This document shows positions 8,826 through 17,363 of a stretch of 64,000 nucleotides of DNA, one piece after another. Made by a program: the position numbers and the translations under genes. Every line of letters starts with the position of its first letter. Position 1 is the first letter of the stretch. The notes under the pieces are model-generated. The model was not told the DNA's origin. It did no database searches and saw only the letters and a program-made list of their open reading frames with translations. Source of the DNA: Arthrobacter mobilis. Lineage in GTDB: Bacteria; Actinomycetota; Actinomycetes; Actinomycetales; Micrococcaceae. The stretch is taken from the NCBI RefSeq assembly GCF_012395835.1, contig NZ_JAAZSQ010000001.1, positions 284,243 to 348,242 on the forward strand, in the 5' to 3' direction.

Positions 8826-8832
8826 TGAAGGG

Positions 8833-9966
8833 ATGAATACCTTCGGTTCACTGAATGAAGATGATGTCCTGGCGCGTTTTTACGGCGTCATTCCGGCCGG
8901 CGGGGTGGGGACCAGGCTCTGGCCGCTCTCGCGCGCCGCGGCGCCGAAGTTCCTGCACGACCTGACCGGCTCCGGCTCCACCTTGATCCGGGCCACCTAC
9001 GCCCGGCTGGAACCGCTGTCCGACGGGCGCACCATGGTGGTGACCGGCCGCGCCCACCGGCGCGCGGTGCTGGAGCAGCTGCCCGGCCTCAAGAACGCCA
9101 ACCTGGTGCTGGAACCGGAACCGAAGGATTCGGCCGCGGCGATCGGCCTGGCTGCGGCAATCCTGCACCACCGGGATCCGGCCATCATTATGGGTTCCTT
9201 CGCCGCGGACCAGGTGATCACCCCGGTCGAGACCTTCCAGCAGGCGGTGCGCGAGGCGGTCTACACCGCCGCGGAGGGTTTCATTGTCACCATCGGGATC
9301 ACCCCCACGTACCCGTCCACCGGCTTCGGCTACATCCGCACCGCCGGAGGCATGTCGATCGCCGGGGCCCCGAGCGCGCAGGCGGTGGCCCAGTTCGTGG
9401 AGAAGCCGGACGAGGAGACGGCCCGCGGCTACCTGGAGGCCGGCGGCTACCACTGGAACGCGGGCATGTTCGTGGCCCCGGTGGACCTGCTGCTCAAGCA
9501 CCTGGAGACCAACGAGCCGGTGCTGCACGCCGGGCTGATGGAAATCGCCGCCGCCTGGGACACCCCCGCCCGCCGCGAAGTGATGCGCCGGGTCTGGCCC
9601 ACGCTGCCGAAGACGGCCATTGACTACGCCGTGGCCGAACCGGCCGCCGCCGCCGGCGATGTGGCGATGATTCCGGGCGCCTTCAGCTGGGACGACGTCG
9701 GCGACTTCGCCGCCATCGGCCGGCTGAACGCCGCGAGCGAGACCGGCAACCTGACCGTGCTGGGCGAGGGCGCCCGGGTGTACGCCGAAAATGCCTCCGG
9801 CATCGTCGTCTCCGACACCAAACGGGTGATTGCGCTGATCGGCATCGACGACGTCGTCGTGGTGGATACCCCCGACGCGCTGCTGGTCACCACCAAGGCG
9901 CACGCGCAGCGGGTCAAGTCCGCCGTCGAGCACCTGAAGGCCAGCGGCGACACCGACGTGCTCTGA
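8833..9966 (+). CDS. manC: Mannose-1-phosphate guanylyltransferase
   Basis: Makes GDP-mannose from mannose-1-phosphate and GTP, feeding glycans and mannosylated lipids. The 377-residue product begins with the nucleotidyltransferase signature GGVGTRLWP at residues 23-31 and has the FVEKPD and WNAGMF motifs of the sugar nucleotidyltransferase fold. It lacks the C-terminal phosphomannose isomerase domain, so it is the monofunctional form; a separate manA is present at 59.7-61 kb. The frame is open to 8410, but that stretch is the sdh promoter region. The ATG at 8833 is supported by the -10-like hexamer 7 nt upstream. The alternative ATG at 8794 has no better signal. Confidence 0.88.
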   Translation: MNTFGSLNEDDVLARFYGVIPAGGVGTRLWPLSRAAAPKFLHDLTGSGSTLIRATYARLEPLSDGRTMVVTGRAHRRAVLEQLPGLKNANLVLEPEPKDSAAAIGLAAAILHHRDPAIIMGSFAADQVITPVETFQQAVREAVYTAAEGFIVTIGITPTYPSTGFGYIRTAGGMSIAGAPSAQAVAQFVEKPDEETARGYLEAGGYHWNAGMFVAPVDLLLKHLETNEPVLHAGLMEIAAAWDTPARREVMRRVWPTLPKTAIDYAVAEPAAAAGDVAMIPGAFSWDDVGDFAAIGRLNAASETGNLTVLGEGARVYAENASGIVVSDTKRVIALIGIDDVVVVDTPDALLVTTKAHAQRVKSAVEHLKASGDTDVL

Positions 9967-10037
9967 CTGCGTCCTCCAACATTGCGGCCGGGGTCCGCCG
10001 GCGGCACGCCCGGTGGGACTATCCGCAGTCTTCTCGC

Positions 10038-10043
10038 TAGAGT
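10038..10043 (+). promoter_or_regulatory. -10-like hexamer for leaderless M20 amidohydrolase
   Basis: TAGAGT lies 6 nt before the GTG at 10050, with no ribosome site at that start. Confidence 0.4.
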
Positions 10044-10049
10044 TTTCGT

Positions 10050-11270
10050 GTGCAGAAGATTTCAGAGAGCTCGGTCAGGATCCCGAACATGGGCGTGTGG
10101 ACGGCCCCCCTGCTCGATGAGCTGAAGCGGTTCCGCCGCGATCTGCACCAGCATCCGGAACTGTCGCACAAGGAGTTCCGCACCACCGGGAAACTGCTGG
10201 AACGGCTGCGCGCCGCCGGGCTGGACCCGAAGGAGCTGGAAGGCACCGGGCTGTACGTGGACATCGGCGATGGCCCGGTGATCATCGGGCTGCGGGCGGA
10301 CATCGACGCGCTGCCGATCCTGGAGGACACCGGCCTGGAGTATGAATCCGCGAACCGCGGCATCAGCCACGCCTGCGGCCATGACATCCACACCACGGTA
10401 ATGCTGGGTGTGGCCCTGGTGCTGCGCGAACTGCAGATCGAGGGCGAACTGGACGGCCGGGTCAGGATCATTTTCCAGCCCGCGGAGGAGACGATGCCCG
10501 GCGGTGCCCTGGCGGTCATCGAGCAGGGCGTGCTGGAAGACGTGCCGCGCATCCTGGCGCTGCACTGCGACCCGCGCATCGACGCCGGAACCGTGGGCAC
10601 GCGGATCGGTGCCATTACCTCGGCGTCGGACACCATCAGGATCGAGCTCACCGGGCGCGGCGGGCATACTTCGCGGCCGCACCTGACCGAGGACCTGGTC
10701 TTCGCGCTGGCCCAGATCGCCATCAGCGTGCCGGCGGTCATCAGCCGGCGGATCGACGTGCGCAGCGCCGTTTCCATTGTCTGGGGCCAGATCCAGGCCG
10801 GCGCCGCGCCGAACGCTATTCCGGCGCGCGGGGTCATGGCCGGCACCATGCGCTGCCTCGACGGCGAAGCCTGGCACGCCGCCGGGGAGCTGGTGGACGA
10901 AGTGGTCCAGCAGGTCGCCGCCCCGTACGGGGTGGACGTCAGGCTCGAGCACATCCGCGGGGTTCCTCCGGTGGTCAACACCGAGCGCGAGACCGGGCTG
11001 CTGGAGGCAGCGGCGCGCCTGGAACTGGGGGCTGAAGCCGTCACGCTGACCCCGCAGTCCATGGGCGGGGAGGACTTCGCCTGGATGACCCAGCTGGTGC
11101 CCGGGGCGATGATGCGCCTGGGCACGCGGACCCCCGGCGGGGAAACGTTCGACCTGCACCGCGGCGACTACGCCCCGGACGAGCAGGCGATTGGCGTCGG
11201 TGTGCGGGTAATGGCGGCGGCGGCCATGCTGGCGGTGCGCGCCGCGGCGGGACATCCGGCCTCGGCCTGA
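10050..11270 (+). CDS. M20 family amidohydrolase (metallopeptidase)
   Basis: A dinuclear metal hydrolase of the M20D group, which removes acyl groups from amino acids or hydrolyses small amides; the exact substrate is unknown. The 406-residue product has ADIDALP (D86), the CGHD motif (C109, H111) and PAEE (E146, E147), so the metal and catalytic residues are present, with the inserted dimerisation domain in the middle. The GTG at 10050 is supported by a -10-like hexamer 6 nt upstream. An ATG at 10089, with AGGA 8 nt before it, is the alternative. It is flanked by manC and the nucleoside block and is probably monocistronic. Confidence 0.85.
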   Translation: MQKISESSVRIPNMGVWTAPLLDELKRFRRDLHQHPELSHKEFRTTGKLLERLRAAGLDPKELEGTGLYVDIGDGPVIIGLRADIDALPILEDTGLEYESANRGISHACGHDIHTTVMLGVALVLRELQIEGELDGRVRIIFQPAEETMPGGALAVIEQGVLEDVPRILALHCDPRIDAGTVGTRIGAITSASDTIRIELTGRGGHTSRPHLTEDLVFALAQIAISVPAVISRRIDVRSAVSIVWGQIQAGAAPNAIPARGVMAGTMRCLDGEAWHAAGELVDEVVQQVAAPYGVDVRLEHIRGVPPVVNTERETGLLEAAARLELGAEAVTLTPQSMGGEDFAWMTQLVPGAMMRLGTRTPGGETFDLHRGDYAPDEQAIGVGVRVMAAAAMLAVRAAAGHPASA

Positions 11271-11334
11271 CCGGTGCCGGCCGGGGCGGAACCTACCGGC
11301 GGGTAACAGATCGCCAACGATGTCTGCCCAAACC

Positions 11335-11365
11335 CCCGCCGGCGGCTGATGCTGCGGCCGGCGGG
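11335..11365 (+). terminator. Possible terminator after the M20 gene
   Basis: A 9-bp perfect GC-rich inverted repeat with a 13-nt loop, followed by a short non-T-rich tail. It precedes the bmp promoter region. This is a weak call. Confidence 0.35.
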
Positions 11366-11430
11366 CGTTAGTCTAGGGATAATTGCGCGCCTGGATCCAG
11401 GAGCGATACTTCTTCTGTACTGGAGGAACC

Positions 11431-12552
11431 GTGAAGAACTCCCTGCGCAACCTCAATGCCGTCCGGCGCAGCGCCGGTCTCTCGGCCGTGCTGCTCGGCG
11501 CCTCCGCCCTGGTGCTGGCCGGCTGCGGCGCACCGCCGGCCGAAAACGAGCCGGCCGGAACCGCCCCTGCCGGCGCCTCCGACTACCTGGGCTGCATTGT
11601 CTCGGACGCCGGCGGCTTCGATGACCGGTCCTTCAACCAGTCCAGCTACGAAGGCCTGATGAAGGCCAAGGAGGACCTGGGCATCCAGACCCGGGAAGCC
11701 GAGTCCAAGGCCGAAACCGACTTCGTCCCCAACCTGGACAGCATGATGCAGGCCGGCTGCGACCTGACCCTGACGGTCGGCTTCCTGCTCGGCGATGCCA
11801 CCAAGGAGACCGCCGCGGCGAACCCGGACCGGCACTTCGCCATCGTGGACTACACGGATCCGGAGTTCACCGACAACGTCAAACCGATTGTCTACGACAC
11901 CGCGCAGGCGGCCTTCCTGGCCGGCTACCTGGCGGCGGGCACCAGCGGGACCGGCAAGGTCGCGACCTACGGCGGGGTCCAGATTCCCACGGTCACCATC
12001 TTCATGGACGGCTTCGCCGACGGCGTGAAGTACTACAACGAGCAGAACAACGCCAACGTCGAACTGCTCGGCTGGAACAAGGAAGCCCAAAACGGCACCT
12101 TCGTAGGCAACTTCGACGACCAGGGCAAGGGCAAGATCAATACCCGCAACTTCATCAACGAAGGCGCCGACGTGGTCATGCCGGTTGCCGGGCCGGTGGG
12201 GCTGGGCACTCTGGACGCCGTGATCGAGGCCAACAACGCGGGCAAGGACGTCAAGGTCGTCTGGGTGGACGCGGACGGCTACGAAACCGCCGGCAAGGGC
12301 GAGGAATTCATCCTGACCTCCGTGATGAAGCTGATGGGCCAGGCCGTCGAGGACGTGATCCGGACGGATCTGGAAGGCAAGTTCGACAACACCCCGTACG
12401 TCGGCACGCTGGAGAACGGCGGCGTGGCCCTGGCCCCGTTCCACGACCAGGAGAAGAACGTCCCGGACGAGCTGAAGAGCGGGCTGGAGACGATCAAGGC
12501 GGACATCATTTCCGGCAAGATCAAGGTCGAATCCGAGGCCAGCCCGAAGTAG
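11431..12552 (+). CDS. BMP-family nucleoside-binding lipoprotein
   Basis: The extracytoplasmic substrate-binding lipoprotein of an ABC importer in the BMP/PnrA/Med family, whose characterised members bind purine or pyrimidine nucleosides. The 373-residue product has a basic N terminus, a hydrophobic core and a lipobox LAGC with C32 as the lipidated residue. The mature part has the Bmp fold motifs, including the GGFDDRSFNQ segment. The start is the GTG at 11431 because of a strong GGAGG site 5 nt upstream. The genes after it encode the ATPase and two permeases, then nucleoside-catabolic enzymes, so nucleosides are the expected ligand. A hairpin after the gene probably keeps its transcript more abundant. 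Confidence 0.92.
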   Translation: MKNSLRNLNAVRRSAGLSAVLLGASALVLAGCGAPPAENEPAGTAPAGASDYLGCIVSDAGGFDDRSFNQSSYEGLMKAKEDLGIQTREAESKAETDFVPNLDSMMQAGCDLTLTVGFLLGDATKETAAANPDRHFAIVDYTDPEFTDNVKPIVYDTAQAAFLAGYLAAGTSGTGKVATYGGVQIPTVTIFMDGFADGVKYYNEQNNANVELLGWNKEAQNGTFVGNFDDQGKGKINTRNFINEGADVVMPVAGPVGLGTLDAVIEANNAGKDVKVVWVDADGYETAGKGEEFILTSVMKLMGQAVEDVIRTDLEGKFDNTPYVGTLENGGVALAPFHDQEKNVPDELKSGLETIKADIISGKIKVESEASPK

Positions 12553-12568
12553 GCCCGGATGGACCGGA

Positions 12569-12603
12569 CCGCCGCCCCCGGCCGTACCCGTGCCGGGCGG
12601 CGG
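12569..12603 (+). terminator. Attenuating hairpin between the binding protein and ABC ATPase genes
   Basis: A 9-bp GC-only inverted repeat with a 17-nt loop lies within the 125-nt gap. Such a structure is common after binding-protein genes and would raise their level relative to the transporter genes. Confidence 0.5.
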
Positions 12604-12677
12604 CGTCCGTTCTGTTCGGGCGCAGGTCGGTTTAGGCTGTAGTCACATTGCTTCGGTGGACAGGACGGGTCGGAGTT

Positions 12678-14240
12678 GTGAAGCTCGAACTTAAGGGAAT
12701 CACCAAGAAATTCGGCACCCTGGTGGCCAATGACCACATCGACCTGGTGGTCGAGCCGGGGAAGGTGCACAGCCTGCTGGGCGAAAACGGCGCCGGCAAG
12801 TCCACGCTGATGAACGTGCTCTACGGCCTCTACCAGCCCACCGCGGGCCGGATCCTCATCGACGGCGACCCGGTCACCTTCCACGGCCCCGGGGACGCGA
12901 TGGCTGCCGGCATCGGGATGGTCCACCAGCACTTCATGCTGGTTCCGGTCTTCACCGTGGCCGAGAACATCGCCCTGGGCAGTGAGTCGTCCAAGGCCGG
13001 CGGGCTCCTGGACCTGGACGCGACCCGTGCCAAAATCCGCAGGATCTCGGACACCTACGGGTTCGACGTCGATCCGGACGCGCTGGTGGAGGACCTGCCG
13101 GTGGGGGTGCAGCAGCGCGCCGAAATCATCAAGGCGCTGGTGCGCGACGCCGAGGTGCTGATCCTGGACGAGCCCACGGCAGTGCTCACCCCGAAGGAAA
13201 CGGATGAACTGCTGGCCATCATGGGCCAGCTGAAGGCCGACGGCAAGGCCATCGTGTTCATCTCGCACAAGCTGCGCGAAGTGAAGGCAGTCTCCGACGT
13301 CATCACGGTCATCCGCCGCGGCAAGGTGGTGGGGCAGGCGGATCCTGGGGCCCCGGCAGCGGAACTGGCCTCCCTGATGGTGGGCCGTTCCGTGAGCCTG
13401 GCCCTGGACAAGGCACCGGCGCAGCCCGGGGAGGTCACCTTCCAGGTCCGGAACCTCACCGTCACCGCCGGCAACGGACAGCGCGTGGTGGACGGGGTCT
13501 CGTTCTCGATCGCCCGCGGCGAGATCCTCGCCGTCGCCGGTGTCCAGGGCAACGGCCAGACCGAACTGGCCGAGGCCATCCTGGGACTGCAGGAGCATGT
13601 CAGCGGCTCCATCACACTGGACGGCCAGGAACTGGTGGGGCGGAAGGTCAAGGAGATCATCAACTCCGGCGTCGGCTTTGTGCCCGAGGACCGTACCGTC
13701 CAAGGCCTGGTGGGCACGTTCTCGGTGGCCGAGAACCTGGTCCTGAACCGCTATGACCGCGAACCCTTCGCCAAGGGCCTGGCCATGAATCCGGCCCGGG
13801 TGGCGGAGAACGCCGCGGCGCGGATCGCCGAATTCGACGTGCGGACCCAGTCGGCGGCCGCCGCGGCCGGCACCCTGTCCGGCGGCAACCAGCAGAAGGT
13901 GGTCATGGCGCGCGAGCTGTCCCGGCCGCTGAAGCTGTTCATCGCCTCCCAGCCCACCCGCGGGGTCGACGTCGGCTCCATTGAGTTCCTGCACCGGCGG
14001 ATCGTGGCCGAACGCGACAACGGGACCCCGGTGATGATTGTCTCCACCGAACTGGACGAGGTGCTGGAACTGGCAGACCGCATCGCGGTGCTCTACCGCG
14101 GCCGGCTCATGGGGATCGTGCCCGGTGACACCTCCCGGGACATGCTCGGCCTGATGATGGCAGGCATGACCGCCGAGGACGCCCGGGCCATGCAGCAGCC
14201 GGATGCCCGGCAGGCGGACACCGCGGGAGGGGACAGATGA
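12678..14240 (+). CDS. Nucleoside ABC transporter, duplicated ATP-binding protein
   Basis: The energising subunit of the nucleoside importer. The 520-residue product has two tandem ABC domains. The first has Walker A GENGAGKS at residues 35-42. The second has the degenerate GVQGNGQTE loop and the LSGGNQQKV signature near residue 405, as in RbsA- and PnrA-linked ATPases. The frame opens at a TTG at 12648, but the GTG at 12678 is preferred because VKLELKGI is the normal beginning of the domain; the ribosome site is weak in either case. Its stop overlaps the next permease start as ATGA. Confidence 0.92.
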   Translation: MKLELKGITKKFGTLVANDHIDLVVEPGKVHSLLGENGAGKSTLMNVLYGLYQPTAGRILIDGDPVTFHGPGDAMAAGIGMVHQHFMLVPVFTVAENIALGSESSKAGGLLDLDATRAKIRRISDTYGFDVDPDALVEDLPVGVQQRAEIIKALVRDAEVLILDEPTAVLTPKETDELLAIMGQLKADGKAIVFISHKLREVKAVSDVITVIRRGKVVGQADPGAPAAELASLMVGRSVSLALDKAPAQPGEVTFQVRNLTVTAGNGQRVVDGVSFSIARGEILAVAGVQGNGQTELAEAILGLQEHVSGSITLDGQELVGRKVKEIINSGVGFVPEDRTVQGLVGTFSVAENLVLNRYDREPFAKGLAMNPARVAENAAARIAEFDVRTQSAAAAAGTLSGGNQQKVVMARELSRPLKLFIASQPTRGVDVGSIEFLHRRIVAERDNGTPVMIVSTELDEVLELADRIAVLYRGRLMGIVPGDTSRDMLGLMMAGMTAEDARAMQQPDARQADTAGGDR

Positions 14241-15622
14241 ACAGGCAGATGCCGGGCCGCGGCCCGGCCCGGCCGGACGGACACTCCGGGGCCAGGTCCG
14301 AGGCGAAGGCCGAAGAGCAGCGGCTCGAGACCGCGGTGGAGACCGACGACGGCAGGATGCCGCCCCCGGCCGTCCCGCCCTCGGCGCAAAGCGGCCAGCT
14401 GCACCCGGAGCTGGGCCGGACCCGGCCGCTGCTGCAGCGGATCATGACCGGCGAGGCGCTGGTCGCGGTCCTGGCGATTGTGCTGTCCCTGGTCGCCGGC
14501 GGGCTGCTGATCGCCCTGACGGACGAGCGGGTGGCCGCCGCGTCGTCGTACTTCTTTGCCCGGCCCTCCGACACGCTCGGGGCGGCCTGGAGCGCGGCGT
14601 CCGGGGCGTACGCAGCGCTGTTCCAAGGATCGGTCTTCAATTTCGAGGGCGACACCTTCGCCCGGATGGTCTACCCGCTGACCCAGACCCTGACCGTGGC
14701 CACGCCGCTGATCTGCGCCGGCCTCGGCGTGGCGCTGGCCTTCCGGGCGGGCCTGTTCAACATCGGTGCCCAGGGGCAGATCATTATCGGCGCCATGTTC
14801 GCGGCCTGGGTCGGGTTCGCCTGGCACCTGCCGGCGGGCCTGCACCTGCTGCTGGTGATCCTGGCCGGCGTGGCCGGCGGGGCGCTCTGGGGCGGACTGG
14901 TGGGCCTGCTCAAGGCCAGGACGGGTGCGCACGAGGTGATCCTGACGATCATGCTCAACTACGTGGCCATCTACCTGGTCGGGTACCTGCTGACCACCCC
15001 TGCCTTCCAGCGGCCCGGCTCGACCAATCCGATCAGCCCGCAACTGGACGCCACGGCCCTGTACCCCCGGCTTTTCGGCGACGCCTTCCGGCTGCACTGG
15101 GGCTTCGTGGTGGCGGTGCTGGCCACTGTCTTCGTCTGGTGGCTGCTGAACCGCTCCACCGTCGGCTTCGAGCTGCGCGCCGTCGGGGCCAACCCGGAGG
15201 CGGCCCGGACCGCGGGCATCAGCGTCACCAAGGGCTACGTGGTGGTGATGCTCATGGCCGGCGCGCTCGCCGGGCTGGCAGGGGTGGCGCAGGTTTCCGG
15301 CACAGAACGGGTGCTGACCTCGGGGGTGGCGGCAAGCTTCGGGTTCGACGCGATCACCGTGGCCCTGCTGGGACGGTCGACGCCGTGGGGTACCTTCGCC
15401 GCGGGCCTGCTCTTCGGCGCTTTCCGGGCCGGCGGCGTGACCATGCAGACCAATACCGGCACCAGCATCGACATCGTGCTGGTGGTGCAGTCACTGATCG
15501 TCCTGTTCATTGCGGCCCCGCCGCTGATCAGGGCCATCTTCCGGCTGCCTGAACCCGGCCAGGTGCGCCGCTCCAGGGCCGCCCGGAAGAATTCCCCTGC
15601 GGCCACCGGAGGTGCGGCATGA
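14237..15622 (+). CDS. Nucleoside ABC transporter permease (first)
   Basis: One of two membrane subunits of the importer (BPD_transp_2/RbsC-like). The 461-residue product has a long hydrophilic N terminus of about 70 residues, about nine transmembrane segments, and an NIGAQGQI motif in the middle that is typical of the nucleoside-type permeases. The start codon overlaps the ATPase stop (ATGA), and its own stop overlaps the next permease start in the same way, so the three genes are translationally coupled. The N-terminal extension is Gly/Pro/Arg-rich and is probably disordered. Confidence 0.9.
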   Translation: MNRQMPGRGPARPDGHSGARSEAKAEEQRLETAVETDDGRMPPPAVPPSAQSGQLHPELGRTRPLLQRIMTGEALVAVLAIVLSLVAGGLLIALTDERVAAASSYFFARPSDTLGAAWSAASGAYAALFQGSVFNFEGDTFARMVYPLTQTLTVATPLICAGLGVALAFRAGLFNIGAQGQIIIGAMFAAWVGFAWHLPAGLHLLLVILAGVAGGALWGGLVGLLKARTGAHEVILTIMLNYVAIYLVGYLLTTPAFQRPGSTNPISPQLDATALYPRLFGDAFRLHWGFVVAVLATVFVWWLLNRSTVGFELRAVGANPEAARTAGISVTKGYVVVMLMAGALAGLAGVAQVSGTERVLTSGVAASFGFDAITVALLGRSTPWGTFAAGLLFGAFRAGGVTMQTNTGTSIDIVLVVQSLIVLFIAAPPLIRAIFRLPEPGQVRRSRAARKNSPAATGGAA

Positions 15623-16905
15623 GCACGATGACGGCAAAGGCCGCGGAGACGGCCGGCGCCGCCGGTGCCGTCCGCAGCTGGAAGACCCCGGTGATCCTGG
15701 CCGTGCTGGCCGTGCTGGCGCTGGTGGTTTTCGCGCTGGGGGCGCCGGTGAATGCAGCCACGTTCCGCCTCTCCGATCCATCCGACGCGGTCGTGCTGCC
15801 GGACCTGGTGCTCTCCGCCCCGGTGGTGGGCTGGGTCAGCGCGGTGCTGCTCCTGGCCGCCGCGGCGCTGTCCGTCCAGGCGGTCCGGGCGGGCCGGCAG
15901 GTTCCCGGCTGGCTGCTGGCGGTCTTCGCGGTGTTCTTCGTGGCGGGTTTCCTGACCTGGGTGGTCGGCAGCGCCCGGACGCCGAACGTGGCGCTCTACG
16001 GCCTGCTGGCCGGCTCGGTCACCCTGGCCGTGCCGCTGATCTTCGGCTCACTCTCCGGCGTGCTGTGCGAGCGCTCCGGCGTGGTCAACATTGCCATCGA
16101 GGGGCAGCTGCTCTTCGGCGCCTTTGCCGCCGCAGTGGCCGGCTCGCTGGCCCGCAACGCCTTCGTCGGCCTGCTGGCCGCCGCCCTGGCCGGGGTTCTG
16201 GTTTCGCTGGTGCTGGCGGTGTTCAGCATCAAGTACATCGTCAACCAGGTCATTGTCGGGGTGGTGCTGAACGTGCTGGTCTCGGGCCTGACCGGCTTCC
16301 TGTTCTCCACGGTGCTGAGCGCCGATGCGGCCACCTGGAACTCGCCGCCGCGGCTGCCGGTGCTGCCGGTTCCGTTCCTGGCCGAGATCCCGGTCATCGG
16401 ACCGATCCTGTTCCGGCAGACCGTCGTCGGGTACCTGATGTACGTGGCGGTCGCGGTCATCTACGTCGGCCTGTTCTACACCAAGTGGGGCCTGCGCACC
16501 CGCGCCGTCGGCGAACACCCCAAGGCGGCGGACACCCTCGGGGTCAAGGTCAACCGGATGCGCTTTTCCAATGTGCTGCTGGCCGGAGTCGTGGCCGGCA
16601 TCGGCGGGGCGTTCTTCACCCTGGTTTCGGTCTCCAGCTTCGGCCGGGACATGACGGCCGGCCAAGGATACATCGCCCTGGCGGCGCTGATCTTCGGCCG
16701 CTGGAACCCGGTCGGAGCCTTCTTCGCGGCGCTGCTGTTCGGCTTCGCCACCAACCTGCAGTACGTGCTCAGCTTCCTGGGCACCCCGGTGCCCAACCAG
16801 TTCCTGGCCATGCTTCCGTACCTGGTGACGATTTTCGCCGTGGCCGGGCTGGTGGGCAGGACGCGGGCGCCGGCGGCCAGCGGCATCCCGTACATCAAGG
16901 GCTGA
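15619..16905 (+). CDS. Nucleoside ABC transporter permease (second)
   Basis: The partner membrane subunit of the importer. The 428-residue product has about ten hydrophobic segments and the conserved NIAIEGQLL motif, the counterpart of NIGAQGQI in the first permease. The heterodimeric pair is normal for BMP-linked systems. An ATGA overlap with the first permease gives coupled synthesis. cdd follows 20 nt downstream with a GGAGG site in the gap, which extends the operon into nucleoside catabolism. Confidence 0.9.
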   Translation: MSTMTAKAAETAGAAGAVRSWKTPVILAVLAVLALVVFALGAPVNAATFRLSDPSDAVVLPDLVLSAPVVGWVSAVLLLAAAALSVQAVRAGRQVPGWLLAVFAVFFVAGFLTWVVGSARTPNVALYGLLAGSVTLAVPLIFGSLSGVLCERSGVVNIAIEGQLLFGAFAAAVAGSLARNAFVGLLAAALAGVLVSLVLAVFSIKYIVNQVIVGVVLNVLVSGLTGFLFSTVLSADAATWNSPPRLPVLPVPFLAEIPVIGPILFRQTVVGYLMYVAVAVIYVGLFYTKWGLRTRAVGEHPKAADTLGVKVNRMRFSNVLLAGVVAGIGGAFFTLVSVSSFGRDMTAGQGYIALAALIFGRWNPVGAFFAALLFGFATNLQYVLSFLGTPVPNQFLAMLPYLVTIFAVAGLVGRTRAPAASGIPYIKG

Positions 16906-16925
16906 CAGGAGGGGACCGGGACCAC

Positions 16926-17360
16926 ATGAACCTGGGTTTCAAGGATTCGGACATCGACTGGGAGGCCCTGCGCGAGGCCGCCACCAGGGCGATGAAGCGC
17001 GCCTACGTGCCGTATTCGGACTTTCCGGTCGGCGCCGCGGCGCTGACCGAGGACGGGCGGATCGTCTCCGGCTGCAATGTGGAAAACGCCTCCTACGGCC
17101 TGACGCTGTGTGCCGAGTGCTCGCTGGTGAGCCAGCTGCAGATGACCGGCGGCGGCCGGCTGGTCGCGTTCAGCTGCGTGGACGGGGCCGGGAACATCCT
17201 GATGCCGTGCGGGCGCTGCCGCCAGCTGCTGTACGAATTCCGGACCCCGGGCATGCAGCTGATGACCGGTTCGGGCATCAAAACCATCGAAGAGGTGCTG
17301 CCCGATGCCTTCGGCCCGGAACACCTTGGCCCGCCCCGCCCCGACGCGAACCTGGAGTAG
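16926..17360 (+). CDS. cdd: Cytidine deaminase
   Basis: Deaminates cytidine and deoxycytidine to uridine and deoxyuridine in the pyrimidine salvage pathway. The 144-residue product is the short homotetrameric type. It has the zinc and catalytic residues C62-A-E64 (Glu as proton shuttle) and the PCGRC pair C95 and C98. The NVENASYG stretch for ribose binding is present at residues 51-58. The open frame begins far upstream inside the permease, and the ATG at 16926 is the first sensible start. It sits between the importer and deoA, so it should act on imported cytidine. Confidence 0.95.
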   Translation: MNLGFKDSDIDWEALREAATRAMKRAYVPYSDFPVGAAALTEDGRIVSGCNVENASYGLTLCAECSLVSQLQMTGGGRLVAFSCVDGAGNILMPCGRCRQLLYEFRTPGMQLMTGSGIKTIEEVLPDAFGPEHLGPPRPDANLE

Positions 17361-17363
17361 ACC

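Larger units (their letters stand above)
8495..8832. other. Divergent intergenic region between sdhC and manC
   Basis: About 340 bp without a gene. The half nearer sdhC is unusually A+T-rich for this genome and holds the sdh promoter and a CRP-like palindrome. The half nearer manC is GC-rich and ends with a -10-like hexamer just before the manC start. No conserved small ORF is evident. Confidence 0.8.

Noticed and set aside
8410-8832. N-terminal extension of manC upstream of 8833
   Set aside because: The translated extension crosses the sdh promoter and the CRP-like site and has no homology-like features. The start at 8833 is supported by a -10-like hexamer.
12279-13994. Antisense frame of 571 codons over the ABC ATPase gene
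   Set aside because: Both ABC domains on the plus strand are intact. The antisense frame has no motif.
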